Source: Sphaerolaimus hirsutus (taxonomy: Eukaryota; Nematoda; Chromadorea; Monhysterida; Sphaerolaimidae). Taken from it: a DNA stretch of 64,000 bases. The notes below the pieces were generated by a model. It was not told the origin of the DNA. It did no database searches and saw only the letters and a list, made by a program, of their open reading frames with translations. Position 1 is the stretch's first letter; each line of letters starts with the position of its first letter. The stretch spans positions 18,245,855-18,309,854 of the forward strand of contig OZ038455.1 of NCBI GenBank assembly GCA_964036195.1, written 5' to 3'. The position numbers and the translations under genes are program-made. Shown piece after piece: positions 13,501-28,500 of the stretch.

Positions 13501-16500
13501 AAACATGTTGGCGTCATTGTGGTGCCCTTTGAGGACTGCGCGCTAGGCGCCAAAGGTGCTACAGAAAAAGGGCACCAAGTGCCAATGGCACTGTGGCACT
13601 TTTTGAAAACAACCCAACAGGCACCAGGGGTGCTTCAGAAAAGGGCACCAAGCACCAACGATGCCATGGTGCGGCACCCTTTAGCACCCTCAAATGGGGC
13701 CAGTGCCATGGCGCCATTCCAGGCCCAAGCAACTCGAGGATAATGTTACCTCTTTGGCACATTTCATTGGGTCGCTAAGCAAAGTAATCCCATAAAACAA
13801 ACCGTCCATCAGAAACGAGGAGAATGCCAGTGGCACCGCGCAATGGGGTGGCACGCAACATGTTCCAGGCACCATAAAGGCCATCGAAGGTGTTTGCTTT
13901 TGCATTTGACTGGCAGGGTATTCTCTGTGAAGTATATATTGCATAGGTGATCTTTAGTCCATAGTAATCATTGTAAGAGAAATTGGTATGAAAAATGGAG
14001 ACATTCTCATGCTATTTTTGACATAATGACAAAAAAGATATATAACTGATGCACTGATAACAATATTTTCCTGATAAATAACTACTCAAACTACTTTTCA
14101 CAACCATACTGATTTGACATAAATACATCATGAAAAACCATGTACTTACCATGATTGCCCTGGCCAGTTCATCAGCAGTGGTATACCTGTCAAATCTGAT
14201 GGTCTGGAATACCAGAGTTGCAAAAGCAACAACACCAAAGCGTACTTCTTTGTCATCATATATAGGATACTGTTTGACTAAGAGTGATGCAAACTGTTTG
14301 ACCTGCATGAAAAGAATGATGTATTGCCACCAGTTCAATGTGCGTTGTATCATAAATGCAATGTCTCTTCAGAAGTGGAAAAATTAACATATTTCTCTAG
14401 TATTTACAAATTCCTCATCCTTTAAGTTTTCCCAATTGTAAATAGTGAGCAAGGACAATTAACAGGAAACAGTGATATAAAAGTGTCATGATACTAAATA
14501 CAGTCAATTACAATGTTGTATGTGCATGGATTGTATTTTCTATGTTGAATCTTGAATGCATGCTTTTTTGATAGTATGTTTTGAATTAATACACAGGTGC
14601 ATGTATCTATTCATCAATGATCAGTAATCTGATCTAGGTTTCAATATGCATAGGTTAAAAAGGTTACTATTGATCAGACAATTTGAACTGGGTCTTTTAC
14701 GCTGATTTGCAGCAAAACGTTCTGCAATCGCAAATCGCAAATGAAACATAAAAATAGAATATGCATAAATATAGGTGCAGAGCATGTGATAACATACAAA
14801 TTTACAAACTTGCCACTTTGATTCAAATGATAAATGCAAAGAACTCACCACTTCAAAATTGCCACAGGTCAGTCTATAGCTAGTCTCCAAAACGAGGACG
14901 AAGTCACAATCACAGCCAGGGTCTTTAAAGATAAATATGTACTGAATTCAGCGGGCTATTTACACAGGTCCCGGCCGGGGAACGGTACCCGACAAAAAAT
15001 AATTTTTTTCAAAAGTGAATAATTGGCGTTTATGGGTTGTTTGCATGTTAATAAGGTGAATTATCACCAAATTAGCATGCACAAAATTTTTTTGAGACGG
15101 TTACACGCGCTGATGCATTTTCTTTGGGGGGTGCATAAATTTTTTTGGATTTGTCTGAATTTCGTTTAGTGAGTACGCATGCCAAATTTCAGCTCAGTGC
15201 GGTTACCGGTTGTTTTTTATTTATAGTTCAATTTTTTTCGATCACTGTATTTTTATATAGTGATCGAAAAAAATTGAAGTATAAATAAAAAAACAACCGG
15301 TAACCGCACTGAGCTGAAATTTGGCATGCGTACTCACTAAACGAAGGAGTACTCACATGCCAAAATTCAGACAAATCCAAAAAATTTATACACTCCCCCA
15401 AAGAAAATGCATCAGCGCGTGTAACCGTCTCAACATAATTTTGTGCATGCTAATTTGGTGATAATTCACCTTATTAACATGCAAACAACCCATACACGCC
15501 AATTATTCACTTTTGAAAAAAAATTTTTTTGCAGGGTCCCGGTCCCCGGCCGGGACATGTGTAAATAGCCAATTCAGCGGAGGCATGAGATGAGTCATTT
15601 ACTAGTGAAAAATATCAAAATCTTTTTCATTTTTAATCATATTTTCTCTGTTTTTTTCCCAAAGAGATTTCATTTTTTATATTAATTTTTTATTAAATAT
15701 TTTTTTAAAAATTGAGAGATTTTCTGAGATCATCTTTGATTATATTTTCTGAAAAATTTATGGATCACTGATGGACCACACAATAGTTGTTGAAGCGTAT
15801 TTACTTTTACTCGCAAAATATGTATCCTCGAGTACTGAGTGAATACGTTTACATTTCAATTGAAAAAAGTACCAGTATTTGCTTAAATGTATTTTCTTTT
15901 CTTAAACTTAAACGTTTGCTTAAACGTACCAGAAAATGAAGTTTCAAAGGCAAATAAAGGATATAGGGTACAAATATGTCAAAAAAGGGACAAAATTCTC
16001 CAAAATTTATATATAAGCACTGATGTAGCCAAAAATTGCAGAAATAAGCAAAAAGTTGTGAAAATACTGATTTGGAGTGAAAATTGTGGTAAAATTTCTC
16101 AAAAATAGTTACTTTTACGTTTTCTGAGGGGAACGTATGTTTACTCATGAGTAAATGTAAAAAAATTGACTTGATGTTATGTACACAGGGGGTGAGTAGA
16201 AAATAAATACTTTATATTTACATATACTTTGAAACAAGTTCAGTACTTTTAACAACTCAGGACCACTCAGGAACGTAAACATACATGACGCCCCCCCCTG
16301 AATTTTGGTCCCTAGGATAACGGGATAGAGTCATGGCGCTGACACTATTCGTATTTATGCGCCGCGCTACGGCAGGGTTTAGCATCCGCATTGGCGCCAA
16401 TGTCTATTTACAACTTAGTATACTATGGACTTAGTGTGGATTTGTCCAAAATTGTTCAAGCATTTGAGAACTGTTTAAAAGATCACAAAATTGAAAATAA

Positions 16501-19500
16501 AATTCATAGTTGATATGCCGTATTTCCTCATAATACCCCCCTCAAAATGGGCACTATGATTTTATTAGCCCCCCCCTATTTTTTACCCCCCTCCCAAATT
16601 GAGTGTAAAGGTAATCTAAAAGACAAAAGCTGCGGTTTGTGACCGTGTAATGCAGAACACACGTTATAAACAATGTCTGTGATATGTGAAAACAGAGTAC
16701 CTATGTACTATCTACATACTTATATCAGTCTATAGACTCTTATACATGGTGCTTATTGTTGCATCTTTCTAAACACCTTCCCAGACAAGTTCACCACCCA
16801 TTTTTTTATTTCACTTCAGATGCAATATATCTGGCTATGGGAACCGTATAAAGCTAATATTTGGTTGGTATATAGTCCTAACACTCAGCTACTCCGTATT
16901 AATGGGGGGAGGTGCGGCGACTCACTACAGAGTGGGTCGCCCTACATGCAAACATTTTTTTGGCTTTTTCGGTGTCCCAAACAAGTTCACCACTCACTTG
17001 ATTGGCTACACTACGAGGGCTATATCTCCAGCTGTGTGGGCGATAGAAAGCTGAAATTTGGGGGATGTCTTGCAAACAACCCCCTCTCACAATACACCAG
17101 TGGGTGGCCGCCGATGACACACTACAGCATGGGTTGCCGCATATAAAGTTGTTCATTTTTTAAAAACAACCTAAGTCTCCAAAACAAGTTCGCCATCCGT
17201 CTGCATTATAAAAAAATGTTGTGAGAATGCACCTGATAAAAAATTGAATAAAATTTGAACCCTAGTTCTGCTCATAAAATTTTTTTCAGTAGGGCACCCA
17301 CCCCGTCCCATAAACAGCAGACTGAAAATTTCACTTTAAACCAATTTTTTGTTTCACACTTAAAAAGTTGGTTTACAAAGTTCACTAGGGAAGGGTTTAA
17401 GGTTCAAAGTTATGTAAACAACATAACCTCTAAAATGCCTGCATAAGGAAATTTATTTGGGGTGAATGAAAAAATGGAAATTTTGTCAAATTTTGTTCCT
17501 GTGATGATGTCATTATGACACCATCATTTTCACCCCAAATAAATTTCCTTATGGAGGCATTTTAGAGGTCATGTTGTTTACGTAACTTTGAAAATTGGAC
17601 TCTTCCCTAATGAACTTTGTAAACCAACTTTTTAAGTGTGAAACAAAAAATTGGTTTAAAGTGAAATTTTCGGCCTGCTGTTTATGGGACTGGGTGGGTG
17701 CCCTACTGGAAAATTCTTTATGAGCAGAATTAGGGTTCAAACCTGACTCAATTTTATACCAGGTATGTTCTCACAACGTTTTTTGTAATGCAGTTTGATG
17801 GCAAACTTGTTTGGGACGCTTGAATTGTTTTGAAAAAAATGAACAACCGTACATGCAGCAACGCATACTGTAGTTGGTCGCTGGCAGGCAGCCCCACTGG
17901 TGTATTGTAAGGGATGTTGTTGGCAAGACATCCCCCAAATTTCAGTGTCATACAAGCCTCACAGCTGGAGATACAACCCTCGAAGTGTAGCTAATCAAGT
18001 GGGTGGTGAACTTGTTTGGGACAGCAAAAGCGCAAAAAAAAATTGTTGCGTATAGGGCAACCCACCCTGCAGTGAGTCGCCTCACCTTCCCCCATTGAAG
18101 CAGAGTAGGGGGGTGTTACAACTTTATATATTCAAAGTTTCAACTTTATAACACCCCCATAGAAGGAGATATTACATCCGAAGTGAAATAAAAAATTGGG
18201 TGGTGAACTTGTCCGGGAAGGTGTTTACGTCTGCATACGTTACAAACAACAAATTAGTACTGGAAGTTCAAAAAAATTTCCTGCGAAATAATAAGCCCCC
18301 CCCCCTGGAATACCCCCCTCGCTTAATCCCCCCTCAAAATTCTCACACTGAAACAATCACCCCTGGGGAATATTTCGAGGAAATATGGTACATAAATGTT
18401 AGAAATCTGATGTGAGTGGAGGAAATGCGTTGTGCCACATTAAAGCCATGTAATCAAATAAATTTTCCAGATATATACTGGAATGAGCAGTACTCACATG
18501 GTGTGGTTGTTGTAGTGGTACTTGGTGTGGTTGTTGTTGTGGTAGTTGGTGTTGTTGTTGTGGTTGTGGTTGGTGTGGTTGTTGTTGTTGTGGTTGGTGT
18601 GGTTGTTGTTGTTGTGGTTGGTGTGGTTGTTGTTGTGGTTGGTGTGGTTGTTGTTGTAGTAGTTGGTGTGCTTGTTGTTGTGGTAGTTGGCGTGGTTGTC
18701 GTTGTTGTGGTTGGTGTGGTTGTTGTTGTTGTTGTACTTGTAGATGTAGTTGGGCAATCCGCTGGTTTACATGGCAGGAGCTCCTCCAATGGTTTCTGAA
18801 AAAAGTATTGAATTTATAAAATACTATACATTGATTTAGATGCATTCTTCAGATTACCAAAGCACACCTTTATAGCAGGGATGTCATGCACAACAGTGAT
18901 CACAATCACATTGTCCTTTCCGCAAATGCCATTTAGTTCGGCAATAACAGCAGGTTTGGGTGGGCCAAAAACATCTGGAACACCTACACATGCCATTGTG
19001 ATACCCTCTGCTCGAATAGATTCAGCCACAGGAATTGGGGAAGGCCCAACATTATGTCTGTTGCATTGGGCAGGTGTTGATGTTCATCAAATATTTATCC
19101 AGTGCATAGCAGCAAGGGTTAAGTAAAGAGCTTGGGTGGAACTTATCCCATAAACACCCATAGATCTATGGCATAGACCTAGCAGTCTTCTAAAACCATT
19201 GCTCATCTAGACCTGCTGCTCATCCATTTCAACCCACTGATCATCTATACTCACCAATGATGGGTAAGTTTTTTTTCTAAACCCCCCCCCCCCCAACATA
19301 TTATGTGTTTTGAGTTTTTAAAAATTGAATGCATGTGTATGGAGTTCTTATGCAAAAAAACTTGAGTAACTATAGACATATTCGGTCTATATGAGCAACA
19401 GTTCAGATGACCACTGACATATGCCTATCTATCTATCCCAGGCTCATATCTATCTATCCCAGGCAGCACTCAGTTACCTATGAACCACCAATCAAGTCAG

Positions 19501-22500
19501 CAACCCATATTGATCGATCTGGAGTACTTTATTGCAATTTTGCCCCCATTTTTGTTAAAATTTGTTAATTTTCAAAACTTATTGCCCATTTTCAGCTTCA
19601 AATTACCAGTTCGATGCCTTATTGCTTATACTAAATTATGTTTGACATGATGTGCACCTATTTTTGTCCTATTAACTGATTTTTCTCCCTTTATGCCTAG
19701 GTTGGGACGATATGACTTTTCAATATCAATATTTGATATTTTGTTCCAAAACTCTATATTTGAAATTGATATGATATGGACCCTCAATATTCAAAATCAA
19801 TTTTCTCTTATGAAAATACACTCAATATTCGATATCGATATTTCAATTTTTTTAGCTATTGTCCTCTTGGTATAGTAGGGCATATTTGAAATGACATATT
19901 GTATTTCCATTTCGTCACAAACATGTTTGACTATCTGTTTACTGATAAAGGACTAAAGTGTTTACCGTCAATCGGACTAAAGTGATTAAACAAGGTTCAC
20001 AACAGTCATAAAAACATGAAGAACCTAATTGTATTGGGAAAACACTAACTGGCAGACATTACAGTTCATATTCACAACCCAATTGCTTAGTGTAATTTTG
20101 CAAAACAGCAGCATATCAGCATATTTGAATATAATATTTGGTGGTCATAAATATTCCCAGCACAGCTGAATCAGTATTCCAAAGAAACACTTGAGTTTGG
20201 TGCACCAAGATACCACATTGCCACTTTTGCCAGTGAATGGAAATACTCACTGTGTGCTACATGTTGCACTTTGCTGTCCACACTTAAATCTACCAGATGA
20301 CTTCTGAATATCAAAAAATATAAAAAATGGTCAATATTCAAAATATATTTTTTAAATTTTTGATATCGATATTCAATATGGAAAAATAGTCGATATCCGA
20401 TATGATATATCGTCTTAGCCCTATTTATGCCTTCTACTCCTTTAAAAACCTAACATATTTTAACCCCATGAACCTCTTCCCAAACACCCCCAACAATTTA
20501 GTGACTACCAAATCCCTGCAGGGGTCCAAACCCACAAAACACCTGAAGATAACAAATTTAATTATAAGAAAACCATAATTAAAATCAACTCACTTGCCAC
20601 TCGACATAAAAATAACAGCTTTGGCACCACGCCAATGTTCAGCATCCAACATTTTCTTTGCTGTTGTCAATGCCCTGTGCTTTTAAATCTTTTTATTGAT
20701 CAGTGCAAAACAAAATGTTTGATGTGCGTGCAAAAGTGAATGTTCCCAAACAATTGTGACAGCAGTATACAGCAATGTATTTATCTTTTGGATTCATCAA
20801 ATTGTTGAGAGTTATACTGTTACATAGCGTTTTCTGATGATAATGTGCTTCCAGGAAAAATGGGCATTTCTAACATGGGTATTTGTTATACAGTCTTGTG
20901 CATAAATCACTTGGAAGATGTGCAGTGAGGTAAACCACCATGTGCACCATGTGTAAATGACCATAAGCTGCTAAGGGGAAGCTTTACTACACTGATAAGT
21001 TGAATTTCTCTGTAAATATTATATATTGTAAAAACGGGATTGCAATCACAGCAAAAAATGGGTGTGTGGATGCGCGGTGAAGTGTTGGGAAGTGTCTTCA
21101 CGCCGACACTTCCCGAACGCTTCACCAAGCATGCCAGCGCTTCCACACACACCACGAAAAATTGCGTGAAGGCACTTCATGCTTCTTAATATGATGCTCC
21201 CATGCAAATTTATACCGGGGGAAGCATGTGGAAGCGCCAGCGGCGTGAAGTGTCTTCCACATGCTTGGATGTGCGTGAAGCGCGCGGTGAAGCTAAGTGA
21301 AGCGTGTGGAAGACACTTCACCCAGAATCTTGTGATGTTGGTGGAAGCGTGTGGAAGCGCGCCGCTTCACGCGCATCCAGCCCGCTTCCACACACTTCAC
21401 GGATCTATTTTTTGCTGTGAATGGAACCTGGTGCATACTATTTATCTCAACAAAAAGAAGTGATCACTATCAAATGGGTGATTGGAAAAATCTATCCAAC
21501 AATGGGAGGACTCACTCTGCAGTATTTGTCAGGCCAACATAATAAGGAGCATTTAGAATTTCCTCCTCCAGTGCTGCAGCACTTGGATAATTGCCAATTT
21601 GAATTGTGATATTAGACATGACATGGTCATTGAAAAATATTACACCAATGCGAACTTTTGTTTGTTCAATATCATAATCCCGCAGTAGATAAGCAATAAA
21701 TGTTTTGACCTGTGCATAGTCAATGAAAATCACACATTTACTTTAACACATAAAAGATGCTGTTTGCAACAACTTACCGCAATGAAATTTTTCTTGGTAA
21801 TTGACTGGGAACTGTCAATAACAAACACAAAGTCACACTCACAGCCAGCATCTGTAATTGAAAAACTGCATGTGAAACAACTTCCACAAAAATTGGATCT
21901 CAAAAATGCAAATGAGAACACCAACATGAAGTGGTTGTAGTTGTTGGTGTTGTTGTTGTTGTAGATGGTGTTGTTGTGCTGGAAATAACATTCTCTATTT
22001 TAGTAAAAATCAACATATTTGGGGGTATAATATGTACGCTATTTCAAGGTGCTGAAGGAAAAAAGGAGAAAAATAGCAACAACAACCCTACATATAATGT
22101 AGACCCCCCTCAAATTAACCCCCCTGAAAATTTTCTGGCGAAATAATAGACCCCCTGGGGGTAATTTGAGCTAATACAAAACATGTATTTTTTGATAGAA
22201 ACTCTGAGTTCTGACTAGGGTGTCAAATTTCCGTTTTCCGTTTTCCGTTTCCGTTTTCCGCAGGCAAATTTTTTCCGTTTTCCGTTCCGTTTTCCGGCTG
22301 CTGAAATTTTTTTTCCGTTTTCTGTTCCGTTTTCCGGCAACTTTTTTTTCCGTTTCCGTTTTTCCGGCTCAGTTTCTGTTTTCTGGCTAAATTTTTAGTT
22401 TTTCCGCCTTTTTTCCGTTTTCCGCCTCAATTTCCAGTTTTTCCACATTTTTTCATTTTCCGCCTCAATTTTCCATTTTTCTGCCTAATTTTACCCATTT

Positions 22501-25500
22501 CTGGCTCAAATTTCTGTTTTCTGATCTGCCAAACTGGTAAAAATTCATGCAGATTGTCAATGATGTAAAAAATTTCCTGTTTCCAGCAAAATTACTGCAA
22601 ATTTTTTCCACTTCCAGCAAAATTTCAGCAAATTTTATCCGTTTTCCGGCAAAATTTCAGCACGTTTTTCCATTTCCGTGCAAATTTGATTTTTCCGTTT
22701 CCATTTTTCCGGCCTCTTTTTCCGTTTTCCGGCCACTGAAAATTTTTTTCCGTTTCCGTTTCCGTTTTCCGCCAAGTCAAATTTTTTTCCGTTTTCCGTT
22801 CCGTTTTCCGGCTGCTGAAAAAATTTTTCCGTTTCCGTTTTCCGTAAAAAAATTTTTTTGACACCCTATCTGACCAACATTGCTAAATTTCACACTTTTT
22901 GCCCATTTTCACCTTCAAAATCACTAGTTATGTGCCTTTTGCCTATTTTAAATTATTTTTTGGCTACTTATGTGCTGGTAGAAGCTTACCTCTTTAAGTT
23001 ACCTCTTTTAGCTATGTTTCCCCATTTTTTTGGTGATTTTATCCACTTTTGTACTTAACACACATTGACAAAGCCATTACATTTAAGTTTAAGGGGCAAA
23101 CATGATACCACACTGGTCTGCTGGGCTAGAATAACATCACTTTTTTCTAAAACTATGGGAGACTACTGAAGGATACCCTAGAAACTGACAAACCTCGTTG
23201 TTGTTGATGGTGTGGTTGTTGTGCTTGGAGTAGTGGTTGTAGTGCTTGTAGTTGTTGTTGTAGTACTCGGAGTTGTTGTTGTTGTACTTGGAGTGGTTGT
23301 TGTAGTACTCGGAGTGGTTGTTGTGGTACTTGGAGTTGTTGTTGTGGTACTTGGAGTTGTTGTTGTGGTACTCGGTGTGGTTGTTGTTGTACTTGGAGTT
23401 GTTGTTGTGGTACTCGGAGTGGTTGTTGTGGTACTCGTAGTTGTTGTTGTGGTACTTGGAGTTGTTGTTGTGGTACTTGGAGTTGTTGTTGTGGTAGTCG
23501 GTGTGGTTGAGGTTGAGGTGGTTGTTTTAGGACAGCACCATGGTGGCATGTCAGCCTGCAAATTAACTAAATTTTATCATCTTGCACACAGTATAAATAG
23601 TGAAGTAGCAGTCTCAACTCCAGACCATGTACATAAGAGTAATGCACTGAGCATGTGAAAAAAAGCCAACATCAGGGGTAGGAAAAGAGGTGGGTTGGGG
23701 GCAGTGGTTACTCCCCAAACTGCCCACATATTTGCCCATACCAGATGCTGCTCAGCTGTTTATATATCTATCCTGGAGCAAATTCTTGAGCCCCCAAATA
23801 ACCCAGGTATCTATCTATCTGGAGCAATTTTTGCGAAATTTTACCATAACTTTCACCCAAAATCACTAATTTTCATGCCTTTTTTAGATTTTAATCTGCA
23901 AAATTGCTAGTTCATGTCTTTTATTGCCTATTTTCAGCTATTTCTGATACTATATGAGCTTATATACCTATTTTCAGCTATTTTCACCTACTTTTTTTTA
24001 GCGATTTTTCTCCATTTTCTTTCTTCTATACCTCAAAAATGCCTATATAATGAACCCCTGCGAATTCTCCCCACCCCCAAATATATTTTTTCCAGCTATC
24101 CCAACTCTAAAAAATGTATCCCTCCAGAGGAGCGATTTCTATCTACCCAACCCCAAAATCTAGAATACCCCTGGGCCTGGCCAACATGGCTGTAAACCAA
24201 TATCATATAATGTACCAAACATAGTTCCAAATATTTATGAGGCGTCTAATTCTAAGAGTCGACAAGTCCACAAAATGCGATTTTGAGTAAATCGCATTTT
24301 AAGTTTCATTTCCAATTCCAGGTCTGTAGTGTGTGTCCAATGGCGCTCTCTCATGCTCAACATTAAGTTCCAATTATTAACAATAAAATGTCAAATTTTC
24401 AGCCCCTGCTCTCAACGTATATGTGAAAAAACGGGTGTCTATAAAATTCTACTTGGACAGAACAAAACTTTTTGGGGAGGGAAATGGACTCGTTGACTTC
24501 TTGCACTCGCGAACATTTTTGTTCCCGCCCAGGTTGCGCCTGCCTTATGGGAAATTTATGGACTTGTCGACTTTTAGAAATCGGTGTCCATGATGGACTT
24601 ATCACATTTCTTGTATGTTTTCCCAAAAAAATGGCTGCGGAAGGTGGACTTGTCGACTTTTAGCCCAAAACTAAGTGCACTTGTCAACTTGTTGCCCAAT
24701 TTTTTTGCATTTTTCCCAAAAATGTCAAATTTGGCACTTTGCCATATGGGTATATGAGGTCAAAAAATTTATGGAAAATTATGAAAAATGTGCGGGAGTA
24801 GCCCCAGATGACGTTTCCGGGCCTAACTCAAAATTTTCATATTTTGGACTTGTCGACTTTTAGAATTGGACGCCTCATATGTAACACTGAATTCAACATA
24901 CCTTTATTTTATCTGTAATCTTTGTGTAGTTTACCAGTGTAAAAACATTTTCCGGCTTATCACCAGTCAATCTGACTGCATTATTGTAACGTGTGTCAGG
25001 CCCGGCAAGTATCACAAAAAAGTCCTTTAAGTTTTTACGCAGTCTGGCTGCAGTTGGAAACGGGGACGGACAGCATGTTGTTGCGTTATCATAGCTGCAA
25101 GAAAGGGTTTGGTATATTATGGTCCCTGGAATAATTTTGACATTTATAATATTGCCATTTTGGAAATGTTTGCAATTTTGAATGTACCATTGCAGAGCTA
25201 TGGATATTTGTAATTACTTATGTCAAAACAATTTGGTGATATATACACAGGATAACTATCACTCAGCATAGTAATCTGTTCTCTGTGTGTATGTTCTCTC
25301 GCATGTACATGGTCAGGCTGAAAAGTCTTTGGACAGTGCTCGCCATTCGCGCTAGGGGTAAGCTGGCTATGGACTAGGCTTATGATATCATAGCTAATTT
25401 TGGTTAGTGTTGGCACATTGCCAACACTGGTGGCTTACACTAGCCAAAGTTCCATCATCACAACTCTAAGCAGCATTGAGCTAGATCAGTACAAAATCAG

Positions 25501-28500
25501 TACAAAATGACCGAACACCGTGCATGAACAAAGAGCAGCATCAGTACAAAATGACCGAAATTGTAACCCCCACAGTTCCGCAGTGGGTGGAGCTAGAGAG
25601 GTGAAATTTTGGGCGAAAACTCAAAACACCTGTCAAAATTTTATGACCGTAGCTTACCTCTAGCGCGAATGGCGAGCACTGTCCAGGGACTTTTCAGCCG
25701 GACCATGTGCATTCTCCCTTTGTAAAAATGTAAATGTAAATATTGATAGATTTCAAACCCCATCAATGTTTGTATGCACATAAGTTATTTGAAAATATTA
25801 CTTGAGATCAAGAATATGTTCTGATTCATTCTACGGATGGAAATTTTTTTGTACCCCATCTCCTTTAAAAAAAAGACTGTCTTTAATAGAAGCTCTGAAA
25901 TATATTTAGTTATGATTCATATAAGACAGGTATATAAGTACCAGTGCTTTGCAGTGTCAAATATAGCCATAGAATGGCTGTGGAGCCATGGTATTGCATT
26001 ATAAGTGGTGATTTCTGACAATAATATCAGTTTTTATGTTGACTTGTTAAGCATATCACCTTTTGTTTAATGTTCATGACTTCAAGTGAAGTTTGGCATG
26101 GAATAGTGCTTAGATAAGCTTATAAGGGAAGGCTAATACATCGATAGTTATTTTTCACACTGTATAACTATGTGGGAGCATATTGGCTGGATATTATATA
26201 CTACACTATCATCACAGCTTATTATTACACAATTTCTTAAGACATTTTTTAAAGATGGAAAAACACAGCCCACCCTGATTCATTCAGTGAATTATAATTG
26301 AATAAAGGAAATTTTTGCACATTAGACCTAACAATGAGACACTGAAAATATATTAAGAATGAAACAAAGATATGTTCTTCCTAAAATATGCCTGGTATGT
26401 TGGAAAAGAAATGGCAATAACCACAGAGAAGTTTTTCCAATTGCATTCACAATTGATGGCTACTGAAGCAACACCCAACAAAAAAGATAAAACTCACAAG
26501 GCACCACCAACAAAGATCACATAATTTGGATTGTGTGGTCTGTCATATGGAGAGTTGAATACAAAGTTGTTGGTCAACTGCAGACCCCTGCATATGCAAG
26601 TAACAGTACAAATGCACACTGAAATGGAAATCAAACAAAATGACAAGGTGAAAGTACAACACAATAAAACTCAATTAGTTATTATCTTGCAGTTCAAGTA
26701 CACTGAAATTGATTTCACTGCTTGAATTGGGAAATTTGACAAAGTTCTGACAAACAATTGATGTAACAACAATGTTACCCCACTTGTGCAGTAAACAAAT
26801 CTTGCATTTTACTTTAATTTCTGATGAAAAATCATGCCAAAACTCAAAAAATTCTGATGTTAAATTAACTTCACTAGGGTTTTCTCAGAGGATATACAGT
26901 CTATGGGTGGCAGATCTTGATAAGTAACAGGTTTAGATGAGTAGTAAATGTTAGATGAGTAGTTTAGGCCTGACCCACTGACTGAGTCAACACAGAGCAC
27001 AAACCAACCGATCAATATCACTTATTCCCAGGTATTGTTCCCAGTCAACTTCTTCTATCTTCCTCTGGATATATGCACAATCAGAGCCAGAGTTCAAATT
27101 GAACAGGATGCCGGACCGCTTGTCAGGGGATGAAAAGTGCACCATGGCCACATGTGTGCGATTGGAACCAAGACAGAGATTACAAGACATTTCGGCTATT
27201 AGGCGCGCCAGCTGCAAAGGGATTGTATGATTCACTTGTGAAATTATTGATGTGGGTTGAATTAATTCTGGTCCCAGTAATTTTCTCCCAGCTCCTAGCC
27301 AAATTCCCTCCAAGTGTCAAGCATGTGCAATGTGCATTTAGACAGTGATTATTAATGACCCTGTCACTAGTGAGCAGGTACTCAGCACATCTGGGCATGT
27401 TTATGGCAGAAGGGTTCCCAACCTGTCCAGACAAAATGCAGAAAAATTCATTTTGGTGCAGAAGCCATAGTCATATTTGTTCTATGCAGCCCTGGTTATG
27501 AGACTACCTAGAACAAATTCACTGCCGAGATGGCAACAACAACTATGATATAATTGTTAGGGTTATCAACTCATCATCTAAAATCAAAATAAATAAATAA
27601 ATGTTTAAAATAGTTAACACACTGAGTATATGAGTGCAGTAGATATGCGTTCAGATGTCTCCAGCACAATAGCGATGTCAGGGCAGTCATATGGTGGCTG
27701 TGTACTGTAGAGTCAAAAAATGATTTACCTTACTCAATATCTATCATTGAAGTAATAGAGAAAAAAGTACACACGTGGTTGTTGTTTGTGTGGTGGATGT
27801 GGTTGTGGTACTCGGTGTAGTAGTTGTGGTACTCGGTGTGGTTGTTGTGGTACTTGGTGTGGTTGTTGTTGTGGTTGGTGTGGTTGTTGTTGTTGTGGTT
27901 GGTGTGGTTGTTGTTGTTGTGGTTGGTGTGGTAGTTGTGGTAGTTGGTGTGGTAGTTGTTGTTGTAGTTGGTGTGGTTGTTGTTGTTGTGGTTGGTGTGG
28001 TAGTTGTGGTAGTTGGTGTGGTAGTTGTTGTTGTAGTTGGTGTGGTTGTTGTTGTTGTGGTTGGTGTGGTGGTTGTTGTGGTTGGTGTGGTCGTTGTTGT
28101 TGTGGTTGGTGTGGTAGTGGTGGTGGTGGTTGGTGTAGTAGTTGTTGTGGTTGTTGTTGTTGTTGTTGTAGGTGTTGTTGTAGTTGTGGTTGTAGTTGGG
28201 GTGGTGGTGGTGGTTGTAGGTGTAGTTGTGGTTGTTGTTGTGCTAGGTGTAACAGTGATAGATACAGCTGTTCAATAATTTAGAATTCCACACAAATGTT
28301 TTGAATAGTGAAAACATATTGACCTTAACTCAAGAAATAGATATGCATGTATGTAAAAATGACATTTATGTGTATTTTTAGAGGTATTCCAGTATAATAA
28401 ATGTAAGTTACATGCTGATTCACTATGTATTTTGGAGAAAACAAACATGTATAAGTAGTATTTTCCTATATCTGGTGGACTACATATTTGAAAATGTAAG

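Noticed and set aside
16820..17956. Pair of similar frames (for example 17255-17446 plus and 17549-17740 minus) suggestive of duplicated genes
   Set aside because: They are mirror copies on the arms of one foldback element, without known motifs or splice context.
22547..22861. Frames of 80-120 residues in the TTCCGTTTTCCG-rich regions (also 31737 and 31914-32364)
   Set aside because: They are artefacts of simple repeated pyrimidine sequence inside a transposable element found twice.
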